From Cyathus striatus (lineage: Eukaryota > Basidiomycota > Agaricomycetes > Agaricales > Nidulariaceae): DNA of 64,000 bases. Under the pieces are notes generated by a model. That model ran no database searches, was not told the DNA's origin, and worked only from the letters and a program-made list of their open reading frames with translations. Shown piece by piece: positions 24,076 through 34,966 of the stretch (its first letter is position 1; each line of letters opens with the position of its first letter). The DNA lies in the NCBI GenBank assembly GCA_025738555.1, contig JAOVFP010000017.1, positions 2,294,001-2,358,000 on the forward strand, written 5' to 3'. The position numbers and the translations under genes were made by a program.

Positions 24076-24690
24076 TCAGATACATGGAAGGCATAGATTC
24101 AATACCACTGACTCCGTACCACGTTTATTTTTAGGCTTGTGCGTTGAATGGATTTGGTTCGCGTCTCTCTCCACCTGTTTCTCAAGATCATTGGAGTCTT
24201 CATCTTCCAACACTACTATCTCCTCGTCGCTGTCCACCTCTTCTTCATCCAGCTCGTCAACTTGAAGATCATATTCATCTTCTCCTTCAGTAATCTCCTC
24301 TTCTGTTCCACTTGCAAGATTCTCAGAATTAAACTTGGAGAAGAGCAGCTCCCTTGACTTAGTCCCAAGAAATGCGTTGGTGGTAGCCTGAACTTGCACC
24401 AAGTTTGGTGGCCTTGGGGGGAATCTTGAGCATCAGTTTTGGCCCTTCACTCGTTTTTGCCTTCTTGGGGGGGGGGTTTACAAGTTTTTACTTTAGATCT
24501 TTTCATGATGAAAGGAAGACTTCAGGAGGAGTGACACTGGTGTTGGTATCAAGTTGGTATGGTCTTGCAGCAGCTGATGAATGCAACCGGTTACGGATAA
24601 CAAATTCATGGACCTCTCCAGTCTCGTCTCTCAACTCTATACCTCTTATCACATACTTTTACAACCTTCCTGTAGGCCGGGTACTTCAGA
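24076..24690 (-). pseudogene. Degenerate coding pieces upstream of the kinase (acidic region)
   Basis: The minus strand holds three linked pieces. First, an open stretch without ATG (about 24690-24513) reading VIRGIELRDETGEVHEFVIR. Second, MKRSKVKTCKPPP at about 24508 running into a C9 tract where the frame shifts. Third, a frame (24402-24076) of Asp/Glu-rich sequence (DEYDLQVDELDEEEVDSDEE). They look like one broken N-terminal region of an unknown, possibly transposon-encoded, protein, or a 5' exon of the kinase. I do not recognise the family. Confidence 0.4.
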
Positions 24691-24939
24691 ACGTACACAT
24701 GCAAAGACAGTAAATTGAGTATAGGTGGTGCTTTCAGCTGGCTTCTAGATTGGGAGCAACAACATTCACTTTTTGAAACATTTGGAAATTCAGTTATTTT
24801 TTTATACCATTGTAAAGTACATGTATGGCGAGAAATGGGCGAGCTATGAGGCTCGGAAGATAGGCAGCCAAACGCGCGCGGATTTTGCGTTTTCGCCGAA
24901 AATTACCGCTTTGCCAGCTATTATGAAAACAGCAATAAC

Positions 24940-25334
24940 AGCATTCCATATCTCGTCTATTCTTAACAAGCCCTTCACAGGTACAGTACTGAGAAATACA
25001 TCAAGTGCTAAAAACTATAATTCAGTAATCAAGCTGAATGTATGACTCGGAGACAGTGTGTCTTGCTATGGATGGCGAGCATTCAGCCTCCCATCGTACA
25101 ACAGAACTGTAACGAGCAGTGGACGTCTGGACGTTCAAGCTGACTCGACGTTGCTGATGTTCTCGGTGACTACTCCGATGGACCGAAGGCCCTGACATGG
25201 ACGCTGGGGACGAGGAAACACTGGGAACCCTTAGGTGGTTCGATAAGGTTCGAGTAAAGGGGACGAGGCGGGACATGAGCCATGGTACTTGTAGAAGGGG
25301 TAAGTGATACATATCAATTACACCCTAACTTCCA
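24940..25334. other. Intergenic, downstream of zinc-knuckle gene B
   Basis: No supported gene. A 96-codon minus-strand frame (25022-25312) is Ser-rich without family features and is probably incidental. Confidence 0.4.
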
Positions 25335-26518
25335 TCACCTCCTTCGATTAACCTTCGCCCTACACCAAAACCCCTCAAACTTCCCAACAGGACACAACCC
25401 CTTGGGATGATCCAACCCCATACACCTCCCACACCTAAACACATCCGTATCCCTAATCGCCTCCGCAATCCACGCAGGACCAACATACTTCATCCCCCTC
25501 AACTCTTTCACCATCACCCCCCAATGTTTCTCCGCATCGCTCGTAACAGGGTGCATGTAAATCCTCCACAAGGTCTGCGGCAGCCCACCAGAAATCACTT
25601 CTAACGCACTCGCACGGATACTATTGACAATATAGTCCACCCTTTTCTCCTTGGGCACTCTCACCAGGTGCGGGTCGTCGCCTTCCCTCTCTACAAACGC
25701 ACGAAATGCAGGCGTACTCCGTAATCCCCTTTGCACACTCGTAATAACCTGTGCCTTATGCTCCGCCGAAGGCCGAATAGGCGCACGGAGGTACATAATA
25801 AACCTCGACGGACGCATCGAAGCCGATAAAACGCACAACCACCCATCCTCCGTATCAACATACTGCCTCTCCACCAACGTCCTCACAACCTCCCCAGAAT
25901 CACACATCACCAACACCGGATGGGGCGCCCTAAACCCCAAATCAGGAGGGAAAGAAGTCAACGCGGGAACAGCCACAAAGGTCGCTTGATACCCCACCGC
26001 AGCGCGCAGCGTGTCCACTATAAAGTCGATTTGGAACATAGCGCTAGATGAATAGTCGTCGCCTATCAATACCCAGAAATGCACTTTCTGAGACTTCAAA
26101 TGCGGAGCCCATATGTCCCACGAATCGGGAGAAACGAATTCAAAGAGGGTTTTCTTGTCCATTCCGTGGATGCGTGGTGGGAGCATGGGTGTGCCTGTAG
26201 CTGACCTTACTGGGGTCAGCAGGAGTGGTTTCGGTGCAGTGGGTGCTGGGCGGTTGGAGAAGGACATTGCAGCGACTGAGTAGAGCTTTAACAAGCCTTC
26301 CATGTTTTTTTCTAGACGTTGTAATTCTTCTTCTTCCGCGGCGGAATCGTACTCTGATAGTCTGGAAGGCGTTGGAGTCAGTCGTTCCAACAACTATGAG
26401 GTTCTTACTCATCGTAACTAGTAGCTCTGGCAACTCTCTTTGCTGGACGCGACGAGGACACGTCGAAATGGCCACTTCTCCTCTTCTTCCCTCTGGAAGT
26501 GACAACATTAGTGGACAT
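25335..26518 (-). CDS. CCHC zinc-knuckle protein B (378 aa)
   Basis: Two exons (26518-26409 and 26361-25335) joined by a phase-2 intron, the same phase as in genes A and C. Exon 1 is short and basic (SRGKKRRSGHF, RPAKRVARA), possibly a nuclear signal. Exon 2 carries an acidic helix, then the shared domain: MDKKTLFEFVSPDSWDIW, HFWVLIGDD, PHPVLV, GWLCVL, FIMYLRAPI, LWRIYMHPVTSD, and the knuckle CGRCMGLDHPKGLC near the C-terminus (CX2CX4HX4C). This is the minimal form of the family: it lacks the repeated exons and the disordered linker of A. Function unknown; nucleic-acid binding is an inference from the knuckle. Confidence 0.8.
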
Positions 26519-26619
26519 GGTACAGCGAAGGGGGGAGAGTGCGAGAGATAGGAGAACGCACTCCTGCAGGTTTAAATACCTCCATGTGGATACAAAAAAA
26601 AAATCGAACAAACGAACTG

Positions 26620-27560
26620 GGTAATAGCTTCAGCAGCTGTCTTGAAAGTTGAGCTTGACATTTGGATTCTAGGCTGTATTTCGACTGTCCCTGGATTGGA
26701 TTTATTTATTACATCCAGAGAATGAAAGGCCTGTATTTGAAGCGTTCCGTGCCATCTAAGGACATGGATGGGGAGCTATGAGGAGACGCTGAGTGAAGGG
26801 AGAGGGAGAGGGAGTGAGCAACGCGCGCGGCGCGTCTACTTTATATCCGGAATTGCGGAACAATAGCGGAATCCGGAATTCGGGTTCGTCTGGAGCTGAC
26901 GCTTATCAAATCATATATAGGATAAGCCTCAGAAATTTACCCGGCGCTTCGTTCTACAGACAAACTGGACGAGAGTAGTAAGTACTTCACTAGAAAATCA
27001 AGCCAGGAAACTTGGTTTTACTTACAGAAATGGAATATCACCTCTTTATACATCCTTACTTCTGGGTCCAGTCATACGTCTCGTCTAACCGAGTCAAGCC
27101 TTCGTTTCAACACCCTTGCGGCGTGACTCTAATGCAACTGATGACTATGATATGACCCTCCTCTTCAGGTGGACGGGTTCATACTATGGGAGGCTAGAAG
27201 CATGTCAAGCGCTCCTTATCTGGTAGGTCACTACGTGAAACGAAATTATTACTCGCATTTTCGAACGATATTTACTTGATATTAACGTTGACTTACTAGG
27301 CAATGCTCCCGTTATAGCGATGTTGCAACTTCTTTTCCTGGTCAAGAATTACTATCGACGTATCCGGTTATACGACGTTAACACTACGCTGCAGTCGGAC
27401 ACTCCGCAATATTCAGTCTACTGCTTGACAGAGTGAATTTTCTTGGCTTTAGGCTGTATGACATTCTTCCTTAGTTTGTTATTTATTTTGTCGGGAATCA
27501 TTGTCAAGCTAACCTTGAGCTGACCTACATGGGCATTTCTAGCTTGTCATGGTTGTAGCT
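26620..27560 (+). repeat. R repeat, copy R1
   Basis: About 0.9 kb shared with 30944-31830 (R2), 37214-38230 (R3) and part of 40490-40830 (R4). All contain a CpG-rich GCGCGCGGCGCGTCTAC block followed by a TATA-like ATATCC, an intron-like stretch ending TTTTACTTACAG, and GTGGACGGGTTCATACTATG downstream, or subsets of these. No copy has an intact ORF. It may be a decayed gene or transposon; I do not recognise it. Confidence 0.65.
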
Positions 27561-27911
27561 GGAAATTCACTACAAAAATGAAAAAGAGTAATCACAAGTT
27601 ACAACTGCTTATTCAGTTCGACAGTGGAGCTAACCCTAACCCTATGCAGTAAGTTAGGCCCGACTTGTGATTACAGACATCAAGCAGTATCGCCTGCTCC
27701 TTTGTCCACACTTATCTACCACTTAGATGACTTATAAAGACATAACTATCATTGTAACCGGGAGGATTTTCCTTCGTTCTCTGAGCCATCTCATCAAGTG
27801 AAATATCAATCAACAGGATATTTATAACGATTCAGAAGAATATATATTCTTCACAAAAAAGTTTTACTCTTCCTTCTTTTTCTGACCTCTAACATTACAT
27901 CTCAGAACTCA
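27561..27911. other. Intergenic, upstream of the mucin-like gene
   Basis: No gene. It contains a short telomere-like CTAACCCTAACCCTA at about 27632, too short to be a telomere, and pyrimidine-rich sequence before the next start. Confidence 0.4.
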
Positions 27912-28886
27912 ATGTTATTGATACTGGATTCCAATAGCATGCTACTGTGAGTCTCGTTTTAAATTCCGTCATTACACCCAAATTTGCTAATAATAATAAT
28001 AACTCAACTAAGTCTTTGGTTTTTCGCAAACTGTGTTACGGCATATGTTTCGGCCCAGAATAGCAGTGTGTCAACCGCACAAGTTGAGGAAAACCAATGT
28101 TTCCAGACCAAGAGGTCAGGGACAGTTACGAGCCCAATGATGTTATCGATTTGGAATGAATCCGCGCCGAACACTGTAATAGACACACCTACGATGACTC
28201 GGCTTCAAGTACGGACAGTAGCGTCGCTTACCACCGATCAGACAGTTTCAAGTGATCTAACAACATCGCTCACCATCGCTGAGGTAGTTTCAAGTGATCT
28301 AACATTCGTCCTCACTGGCACTCCGACTTCCGGTACTAAAACTCCTGCAAGTAATACGATGACTGGCTCTACCTCATCATCTGCAACACAAACCACAACT
28401 TTATCACCAACCACCACGTCTTCATCAGCCCCATCTTCTTCAAATGCCATTTCAACTTCCCCACTGCCCTCCAGTACATCCATCAAACCGGGAATCATAG
28501 CAGCAATTGCAATACCAAGTGCACTTCTTCTCCTTGGTATCACAATATTCCTTACGCTGTTCTTTTACAAAAAACACCTGAGGAATCAACTTTCTGGAGA
28601 GGAAACTCCACGGACTTCATATACGCTTTTCTCTTCACGCAAAGCAAAATTAACTCCCTTTGTCAAAGCAGCCAATCCAAGACCAGATCTAGTAAACGAA
28701 CGACGAGCTTCAAGAGCTTCCGAGTTAGAGCACGGTGGACGTGCTACGATGGAGAACGAGAGTCAAGTGTCGTATTCGACGTTACCTCCTCCGTATTTTC
28801 GTGAGTCGGATGTGCAGAGTGTGTTACAGATTGATGAAGTAGGGAGTGAGGAGGTGAGGGGAAAAGGGGGTTGTTTAACTACCTAG
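27912..28886 (+). CDS. Mucin-like single-pass membrane protein
   Basis: Exon 1 (27912-27946) and exon 2 (28013-28886) join in phase 2, giving 302 aa from ATG 27912 or 293 aa from the in-frame ATG 27939. The second start gives a clean signal peptide (MLLLWFFANCVTAYVSA). The ectodomain of about 150 residues is very rich in Ser and Thr (likely O-mannosylated), followed by one membrane helix (GIIAAIAIPSALLLLGITIF) and a basic stop-transfer FYKKH, then a tail of about 100 residues with a PPPY motif that could bind WW domains. This layout is common among fungal wall-sensor or surface proteins. Exact family unknown. Confidence 0.75.
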
Positions 28887-29295
28887 GACGATAAGTTCAA
28901 CATTTTTAGTGCTTTTTGATTTAAAAAAAATGAATACGAACACTTACCAAGATCATAGGTGCCTGATCACCAGATTCTGTAACCCCCATACATCGCTTAC
29001 TGTAACCATAGTAGATACATGATATATATATTCCATCATATCAGAATGACTACGGAATGCTCGACGAAACCATACATAGGACGGGAGTATATTGTAGTAA
29101 GCTACATGGTTTAGGACGGTATAATTTACCACTTAAATATATCCTTTTCATTTTCTGAGCCTCCTATTGTAACAAATCGAAATGCAATTTGACGTTAGAG
29201 TCCCGGTTAATAATTTGTGTAATAACCCACTATTTATAACTCGGGAATCGCCGCCTGCGTCGGCAAGAACCTTGCTTGGGGAAGGGGAAATTGGA
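28887..29295. other. Intergenic after the mucin-like gene
   Basis: AT-rich, no gene seen. Confidence 0.4.
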
Positions 29296-30154
29296 CTAAT
29301 AGCAGGAGGTATGTAACGATACAAATATATGATTGTTAATGTACATAAGTATAGTTGAGTTATGAGTCGTACTTAAAATTGAAGGCGAGGTACGAGGCCA
29401 TTGACAACTATTGGTGAAACTCTCTATTTTTTCGCGGGTGATAGTACCAGAGTTTTGGTTGTAGTAGATGGAGGAGCTTGTCATCATAGGAGGGTTTATG
29501 GCAGGAAGGAGAGGGAAGAAATAAGAAATCTACAATAGGAGGTAGTGTTACGATACCCACAGGAGGGGGATGGATGGTTCTAATGGCAACAAGATCAGCG
29601 TAGTAGGGTTTACATGGTACGTTGTTGATGGTAGGCGAGTGAGCGAATTCGAAGTTCATTCTTACGGTTGTGTTGATGAGGAGGTGTCGATATTCGGAGG
29701 GTTGGATTTCGAGTCCATTCACGTCGTATATGGTGGAGTGATTGATGCTGTGAGTATCATAAAGAGTTGGCATAGCCTAGTGGGAGGTCTGTGTGGTCAC
29801 AGGCCAGTTGCCTATGGTAGTGTAGTCTGTAGAAAATAATTAAAGATGAAGAAGTGATGGGAAGTTGCATACCACTGGTGTTGTTATTACCAGGCTAGTG
29901 CAGATAACTGTCAGAACTGGGAAACTGAGAAAAAACGAAGAGCCTTGAATAGTTTGTGTCTTATTTTGATTCGGGGAGAAAGGGGGGGCCAACCATGATG
30001 GATTGTTGGTGAGTGTTCCTGGATACAGTAGCCTGAGCAGGGAAACTTCTTGCGGAGGATGATCGACTTGAAAGAGCTGCCACCCAAACAACTTGGGCGT
30101 GGTGGCAATACACCAAAAGCTTTCACCAACAGCACAGGTTCGACAACACATCAA
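29296..30154 (-). CDS. Possible hypothetical gene, structure uncertain
   Basis: Minus-strand frames 30154-29840 and 29773-29408 may be parts of one gene. The first begins CRTCAVGESFWCIATTPKLF and ends in a hydrophobic helix; the second holds IQPSEYRHLLINTTVRMNFE. A plausible intron lies between them (GTAATAACAACACC to TTTTCTACAG). I do not recognise a family, and the opposite strand also has a frame here (29570-29839). Treat as a weak candidate. Confidence 0.25.
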
Positions 30155-30251
30155 TAAAGAAAACGAAATAAAATAGCATAAAATAACACCTGCAAGTGCT
30201 GTAATATTATAGAGTCATTGTAGAACAATGTAATCATTAATGAACACCCAC

Positions 30252-30505
30252 TTACAACGAACACTAATCACGTAAAATATTGAGCGCAAGTTTCGGAGCC
30301 CCTGCAGTGGGAAGTGAAAATGACGCGTGTTAACACAGACGCTGGAGCGCCTGACGCCAGCTATGAGCCTACACTCACCTACAATAAACAGAATCACGCA
30401 GACCGTTGACCGCAAGTCTCAGAACCGTGCGGCGGGAAGGGAAGCCAACGCGCGTTAACACAGACGTTGGAGCGCCCGACACCGGTCACGAGCCAACTTA
30501 CAAAA
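30252..30505. repeat. Two-copy tandem repeat, 125-bp period
   Basis: GTTAACACAGACGCTGGAGC at 30329 recurs as GTTAACACAGACGTTGGAGC at 30454, and the surrounding about 120 bp align with moderate divergence (GAGCGCAAGTTTCGGAG against GACCGCAAGTCTCAGAA). Neither copy codes. Confidence 0.65.
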
Positions 30506-30943
30506 CCAATGTGACACATTACGCATAACGTCACGCAATATAAAAATGGCCCTCAATTATCGCGGGCGAAAGACCTTGCCAAGCAAGGTAATTAAAATAT
30601 ACGTGATAACGAATTGAAGTCCGAACGCAGTACCATCTCAACATCACATCAGTTAGTTCTTGGTAACTTCGTAGCATTGCCAATATCTGATTCGGATAGA
30701 GGTTCCCAGAATACATTGATCTGTGATCTGCAGCATTGACAGTGTATCGTTATAGTAGGATCACAGACTGATTCTCCCAGTCGGAAGCTTCAAGAGTCAT
30801 ACCTATCGCGTTGTCTGGAGTATAGTATATCACACAATGCTCGGAATAACTTATAACTTTCAATATCTGTAGTACATGACTGGATAAGTGGGATTCCTAA
30901 ATACCATAGTGATACGATAACTCAGTGGTGTGTTGTTTCAGCA

Positions 30944-32463
30944 TCTGTCTTGAACTTGAGCTTGGCATTTGGATTCTAGGCCCTATTTCGACTGTCCCTA
31001 GGTTGGACTTTCTTATTCCATCCAGAGAATGAAAAGCGTGTATTTGAAGTGTTCCGTGCCATCTAACTCTTAGTACATGGACAAGGAGCTGTGAGGAGAC
31101 TCCGAGTGAGGGGAGGGGGAGAGGGAGTGAGCAACGCGCGCGGCGCGTCTACTTATATCCGAAATTGCGGAATAATACTCGTAGAATCTGGAGCCGGCGC
31201 TTCGTTTTGCAAACAAACTGGACGAGAGTAATAAGTACTTCATTAGAAAATCAAGTCAGGAAACTTGGTTTTACTTACAGGAATAGAATACCACCTTACA
31301 CAACCTTACTTCTGGGCCCAGTCATATGTCTCGTCTAACCGAGTCAAGCCTTGGGCATGACGAGCTTTCTAATGCTACTGGGCCGGGGGGTACTGGGCCC
31401 TGGCAGCTGTAATATGTCCCTCCTCTCCAGGTCGACGGGTTCATACTATGGGAGGCTAGAAGCATGTCAAGCGCTCCTTATCTGGCATGAGAAAAATTAT
31501 TACTCGCATTTTCGAACGATATTAACATCCAATGCTCACGCTATGGCGATGATGTTGCAAATTCTTTTCCAGGTCAAGAATTACTTTCGACATATCCGGT
31601 TATACGACATTAACACTACGTTGCAGTCGGACACCCCGCAGCATTCAGTCTACCGCTTGACAGAGCGAATTTTCTTGGCTTTAAACTGTAAGACATTCTT
31701 CCTTAGTTTGTTTGATACCAGGCGCTGAAAAATATACCAACGACGTTTATAGTAAGCTCGTTATTTATTTTTGTCAGAAGTCATTGTCAAGCTAACCTCG
31801 ACCTGAACTACATGGGCATTTCTAGCTTGTCGTAGTTACAGCTGAACATTCACTACAACGTTGAAAAGCGTCGATATACGATAAAATTACAACCGCTTAT
31901 TCAAGAACTTCGACTGTGAAGTTGTACCAACGGGATCGATGTATAAGTAACTTTGCATTTTTGTAGTTAGAAAACTGAGACACAATCAGGTTACTATCTA
32001 TACTTCATGGACTCCGCCAATTGCCGGAAATCAACCTTCTGGAGGCCACCTTTCGATTTACCTTTCACTGGCAAAGTCTCAGAATAGCGAGCCCATCAAC
32101 TTCAAATTCATTTTTAGTAGTTCCTAGTCTAAGGCATCTGGTGCCAGATGTTGGAAGCAGCAGACACTGCTTCTCTGAAGCATGAGGATAGTGGAGGTCA
32201 TTCTTGCGTTCCTTAATAACTGGTAGTTTTTCATCACAAGGTTACTTATTAGTTACAAGGTGAAATAGGAACAACCCTAAGATATGGAGGCTCAAGCCGC
32301 TCACTTGATCAGTATCTACTGCTGGAAAGTGAAGTCTGTCAAGACTTCAACCAAACCGGTGATCTTCAATAGCGTTCAGTGTATAATGTGTGCTCGCCGC
32401 CCCTCTCAAATCGACTGTACACCATCAGTGTGGCGGTAGTCATCATCATGGTCGTTCTGCGGC
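30944..32463 (+). repeat. R repeat, copy R2, with downstream barwin-linked block
   Basis: 30944-31830 matches R1 and R3. From 31830 the block continues through about 32463 and matches 38230-38850 (after R3) almost base for base, including ACAACCGCTTATTCAAGAAC and TGGAAGCAGCAGACACTGCT. The block is cut by element B at 32464. No intact frame. Confidence 0.7.
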
Positions 32464-33823
32464 CACTGGTGGCTGTCAACGCGATTGATCGTTGCCATTA
32501 AGCTGTTGTTGTGCGAGATCATTAAATTAATAAATTTGAGATCAATCATTGTTACATTAAGTAGAAATCAATCCCAGTTCAATCCGAAATCATTAGAAAT
32601 CATTGGAGTGAAATCAATGAGAAATCAATAAGAAATCAATCAAAAATCAATCAAAAATCAAAAATCAATGGATAGCTCGAAATTGTTAGGTACCCCTACT
32701 ACAGGATATACTATATACTAGAGTGGTTAACTATTGTACTTGCACCTGAAATAAAGTGTAGACGAGGTGTGCGAGTAACCGAGAACTTAGGTTCACACAG
32801 ATTTGGAGTGGGGAAAATATGGGGAGTTAATTCACTGAGGTATCTACACAGTTTCTTTCGCATTTTATAGACAGAAATGTATCTAGAATATTCTACAGTG
32901 TTCTCGCATAATGGTGTTCTCGGGGATCTCGAAGATGTGAGAACATGCTTGGTTGATCTGGATACTTCGAGATTGTACCATCTCAACATTAGCTATATGC
33001 ATATGCTTACTTTATCTGCTGGACCACGAGTCCTTTTCTAACATGTAAACTTTTCTCTATACTACACATACCTGGAGAGCGAAATCAGTCCTTTTGGACT
33101 TTGTAGAATTATTGGTACAAGTTTGAAATCATTGGGGAGATCAATGTAAATTCCAAGGGAAATCAAGCTAAATTAAATGTTATTTCAATACTTGTTTTAT
33201 ATTTATTTTCATCATACATAAATGTACATATTATGTAACAGTGTTATATTAGTAATAATACTGTAGCTTAGAAGATGTGATCGCGTGATTTCATCGTTCT
33301 AGCATTTTAAATTTTGAAACTAGTACACCTCTGAAGGCTGTAGAATAGAATAAAATAAATTTTTAATTTTAGTATTGATTTCCCATTGATTTCCCATTGA
33401 TTTCCCTATGATATAACATTGATTTTTGCATTTATTTCCCATTTATTTCAAACTTGTACCAACAATTCTACAAAATTGATTTCGCTCTCCAGGTATGTGT
33501 AATATAGAGAAAAGTTTACATGTTAGATAAGGACTTGTGGTCTAGTAGTACTACTAGTAGATAAAGTAAGCATATGCATATAGTTAACCACTCTAGTATA
33601 TAGTATATCCGGTAGTAGAGTACTTAACAATTTCGAGCTATCCATTGATTTTTGATTGATTTTTGATTGATTTCCTATTTATTTCTCATTGATTTCGGAT
33701 TTCTAACTACAAAAGGATTGATTTCTACTTAGTGTAACAATGATTGATCTCAAATTTATTAATTTAATGATCTCGCACAACAACAACTTAGTGGTAGTGA
33801 TCAATCGTGTTGACAGCCACCAG
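32464..33823. mobile_element. Palindromic element B with a nested solo LTR
   Basis: It has the same left terminus as element A (CACTGGTGGCTGTCAA) and the same long inverted arms, ending TTGACAGCCACCAG. The host sequence to its left continues, in the undisturbed copy, at about 38855. It carries the solo copia LTR at 32735-32988. At about 33736-33760 it keeps the uninterrupted site into which Harbinger inserted in element A. Confidence 0.75.
32735..32988 (-). repeat. Solo copia LTR
   Basis: About 254 bp, same TG...CA ends as the LTR at 3776-4054, minus orientation. Flanks are TTAACTAT on the left and TTAGCTAT on the right; element A shows the uninterrupted GGTTAACTATATACATA at 4538-4554. A solo LTR means the internal part was lost by LTR-LTR recombination. 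Confidence 0.85.
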
Positions 33824-34294
33824 AATCACTGGAATTATATGCTCTCAACATCAGTGCTGGGCTTTCGTAACCATCGGGACGGCGGTACCTTTCATTGTTT
33901 AAGTGCGGTGATATCTTTGCATATGGCCACTGGGATGATTCACATGGGTCTTAATTCGAAGTTGGAAGAAACAAGCAAAGTTAACACTCATCATAGCTTT
34001 AAACTTTCTCAGCGATAGTCGCAAAAATCATCGTCTTACTTTGCTCTAGACTTTTGCACGAACGTGCGATCAAGTCGCTGTTGACATGGCCTACCGTCTT
34101 CCTTGCGCAACTTTTCATATAGGCTAGTCTCATCAGAGGAGGATTGCATTACTGACAAAATTATCTTGGTTAGAATGATGATGAACTATTTTTAATACTC
34201 GCGGGAGATATATAATGATAGGTTTTACGAGGGATTTCAGCAGGTTCAGACCTTGCTTAGTGTCGAACAGTACAACTTGTCTTCGAGTTACAAC
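33824..34294. promoter_or_regulatory. Upstream region of barwin-like copy 2
   Basis: A TATA-like GAGATATATAATG lies near 34206-34216, about 80 bp before the ATG at 34295. The last about 110 bp match the upstream regions of copy 1 closely (CAGGTTCAGACCTTGCTTAG) and of copies 3 and 4 partly. Confidence 0.55.
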
Positions 34295-34966
34295 ATGGTT
34301 TCCTTCAAACTTGCTGCAGCTGCCACCATCCTTCTCTCAGCGATCTCATCCGTTTTTGCATTCACTGGTGAAGGTTTGTTTCTTTAATTCTCATCGCAGC
34401 AAAGTATGAGGCTAATTGGAGCAATACAGTAACTTATTACTACCAAAGTAGGACACGCCTGGCTGTATGAGCAAATAGAAATGCTAACCTAATTCTTACT
34501 TATAGAGCAAGTTGGTGATGGCAGAGGTATCGGTTCTTGCGGAACTGTAATCAATGACTCGGACTACTCAGCAGCTGTCGCGCATGCCTTATTTGATACC
34601 TACCCGTTCGTCCTCATCACGATGTTGTACATCATTCTTACTAATTTTCTTAAACAGTGGTGCTGGCCCCAATCCCAACGCGTACGTTAATCAATCGTTA
34701 GTACCTGAGAGTAGATGTGCTAAACCTTGCAATAGCAACCCCATTTGCGGAAGGAATTTACGCCTTACATGTGAGTTATAAGCATTTCCGGGTAGAACAC
34801 CATTTAACCGTTAAAAGACCAAGGAAGGTCGGTCACTGTTGAGGTTGTCGACAGATGCGCGGACTGCGAGGGAATATACAATGTCGATCTGACTTCAACC
34901 GCATTTCAACAACTTGCTCCTTTGAGTGTTGGAAGGCTCTACGGTGTTCAGTGGGATTGGGTTTAG
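34295..34966 (+). CDS. Barwin-like / double-psi beta-barrel secreted protein, copy 2
   Basis: Exons 34295-34373, 34506-34605, 34658-34681, 34736-34770 and 34818-34966 give 128 aa with no lesion. The signal peptide (MVSFKLAAAATILLSAISSV) is followed by the six-stranded double-psi barrel typical of RlpA, barwin and expansin N-terminal domains: GIGSCGTVINDSDYSAAVA, NPICGRN, VDRCADCEG, VDLTSTAFQQLA, GVQWDWV. The Asp of VVDRC and the paired Cys match the fold. There is no cellulose-binding C-terminal domain, so this is the short secreted form seen in many basidiomycetes; it likely acts in the wall or apoplast, but enzymatic activity is unproven. Partner in the duplicated unit: F-box copy F4. Confidence 0.85.

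Larger units (their letters stand above)
22383..24939. mobile_element. Inverted-repeat-bounded block carrying a kinase gene
   Basis: 22383-22503 is matched in inverted orientation by about 24825-24939. The outer bases GTTATTGCTGTTTTCATAAT are identical, followed by TGGCAAAGCGGT and the conserved AAAACGCAAAATCCGCGCGC. Terminal inverted repeats of about 120 bp around a 2.56-kb block suggest a DNA transposon. No transposase and no clear target duplication were found, so a chance inverted duplication is possible. It holds the SRPK-like kinase and degenerate minus-strand coding pieces. Confidence 0.6.

Noticed and set aside
22383..24939. Provirus or giant-virus-like insertion, because of the kinase in an inverted-repeat block
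   Set aside because: No viral hallmark genes; the kinase has a fungal intron and SRPK-like features.
27632..27650. Telomere-like CTAACCCTAACCCTA, also TTAGGGTTAGG at about 57198 and 57897
   Set aside because: Only two or so units each and inside repeats; not a chromosome end or clear interstitial telomere array.
29570..29839. Plus-strand 89-codon frame (MDGSNGNKISVVG...)
   Set aside because: Overlaps a minus-strand frame of similar quality; neither is recognised, and the minus strand has better splice signals.
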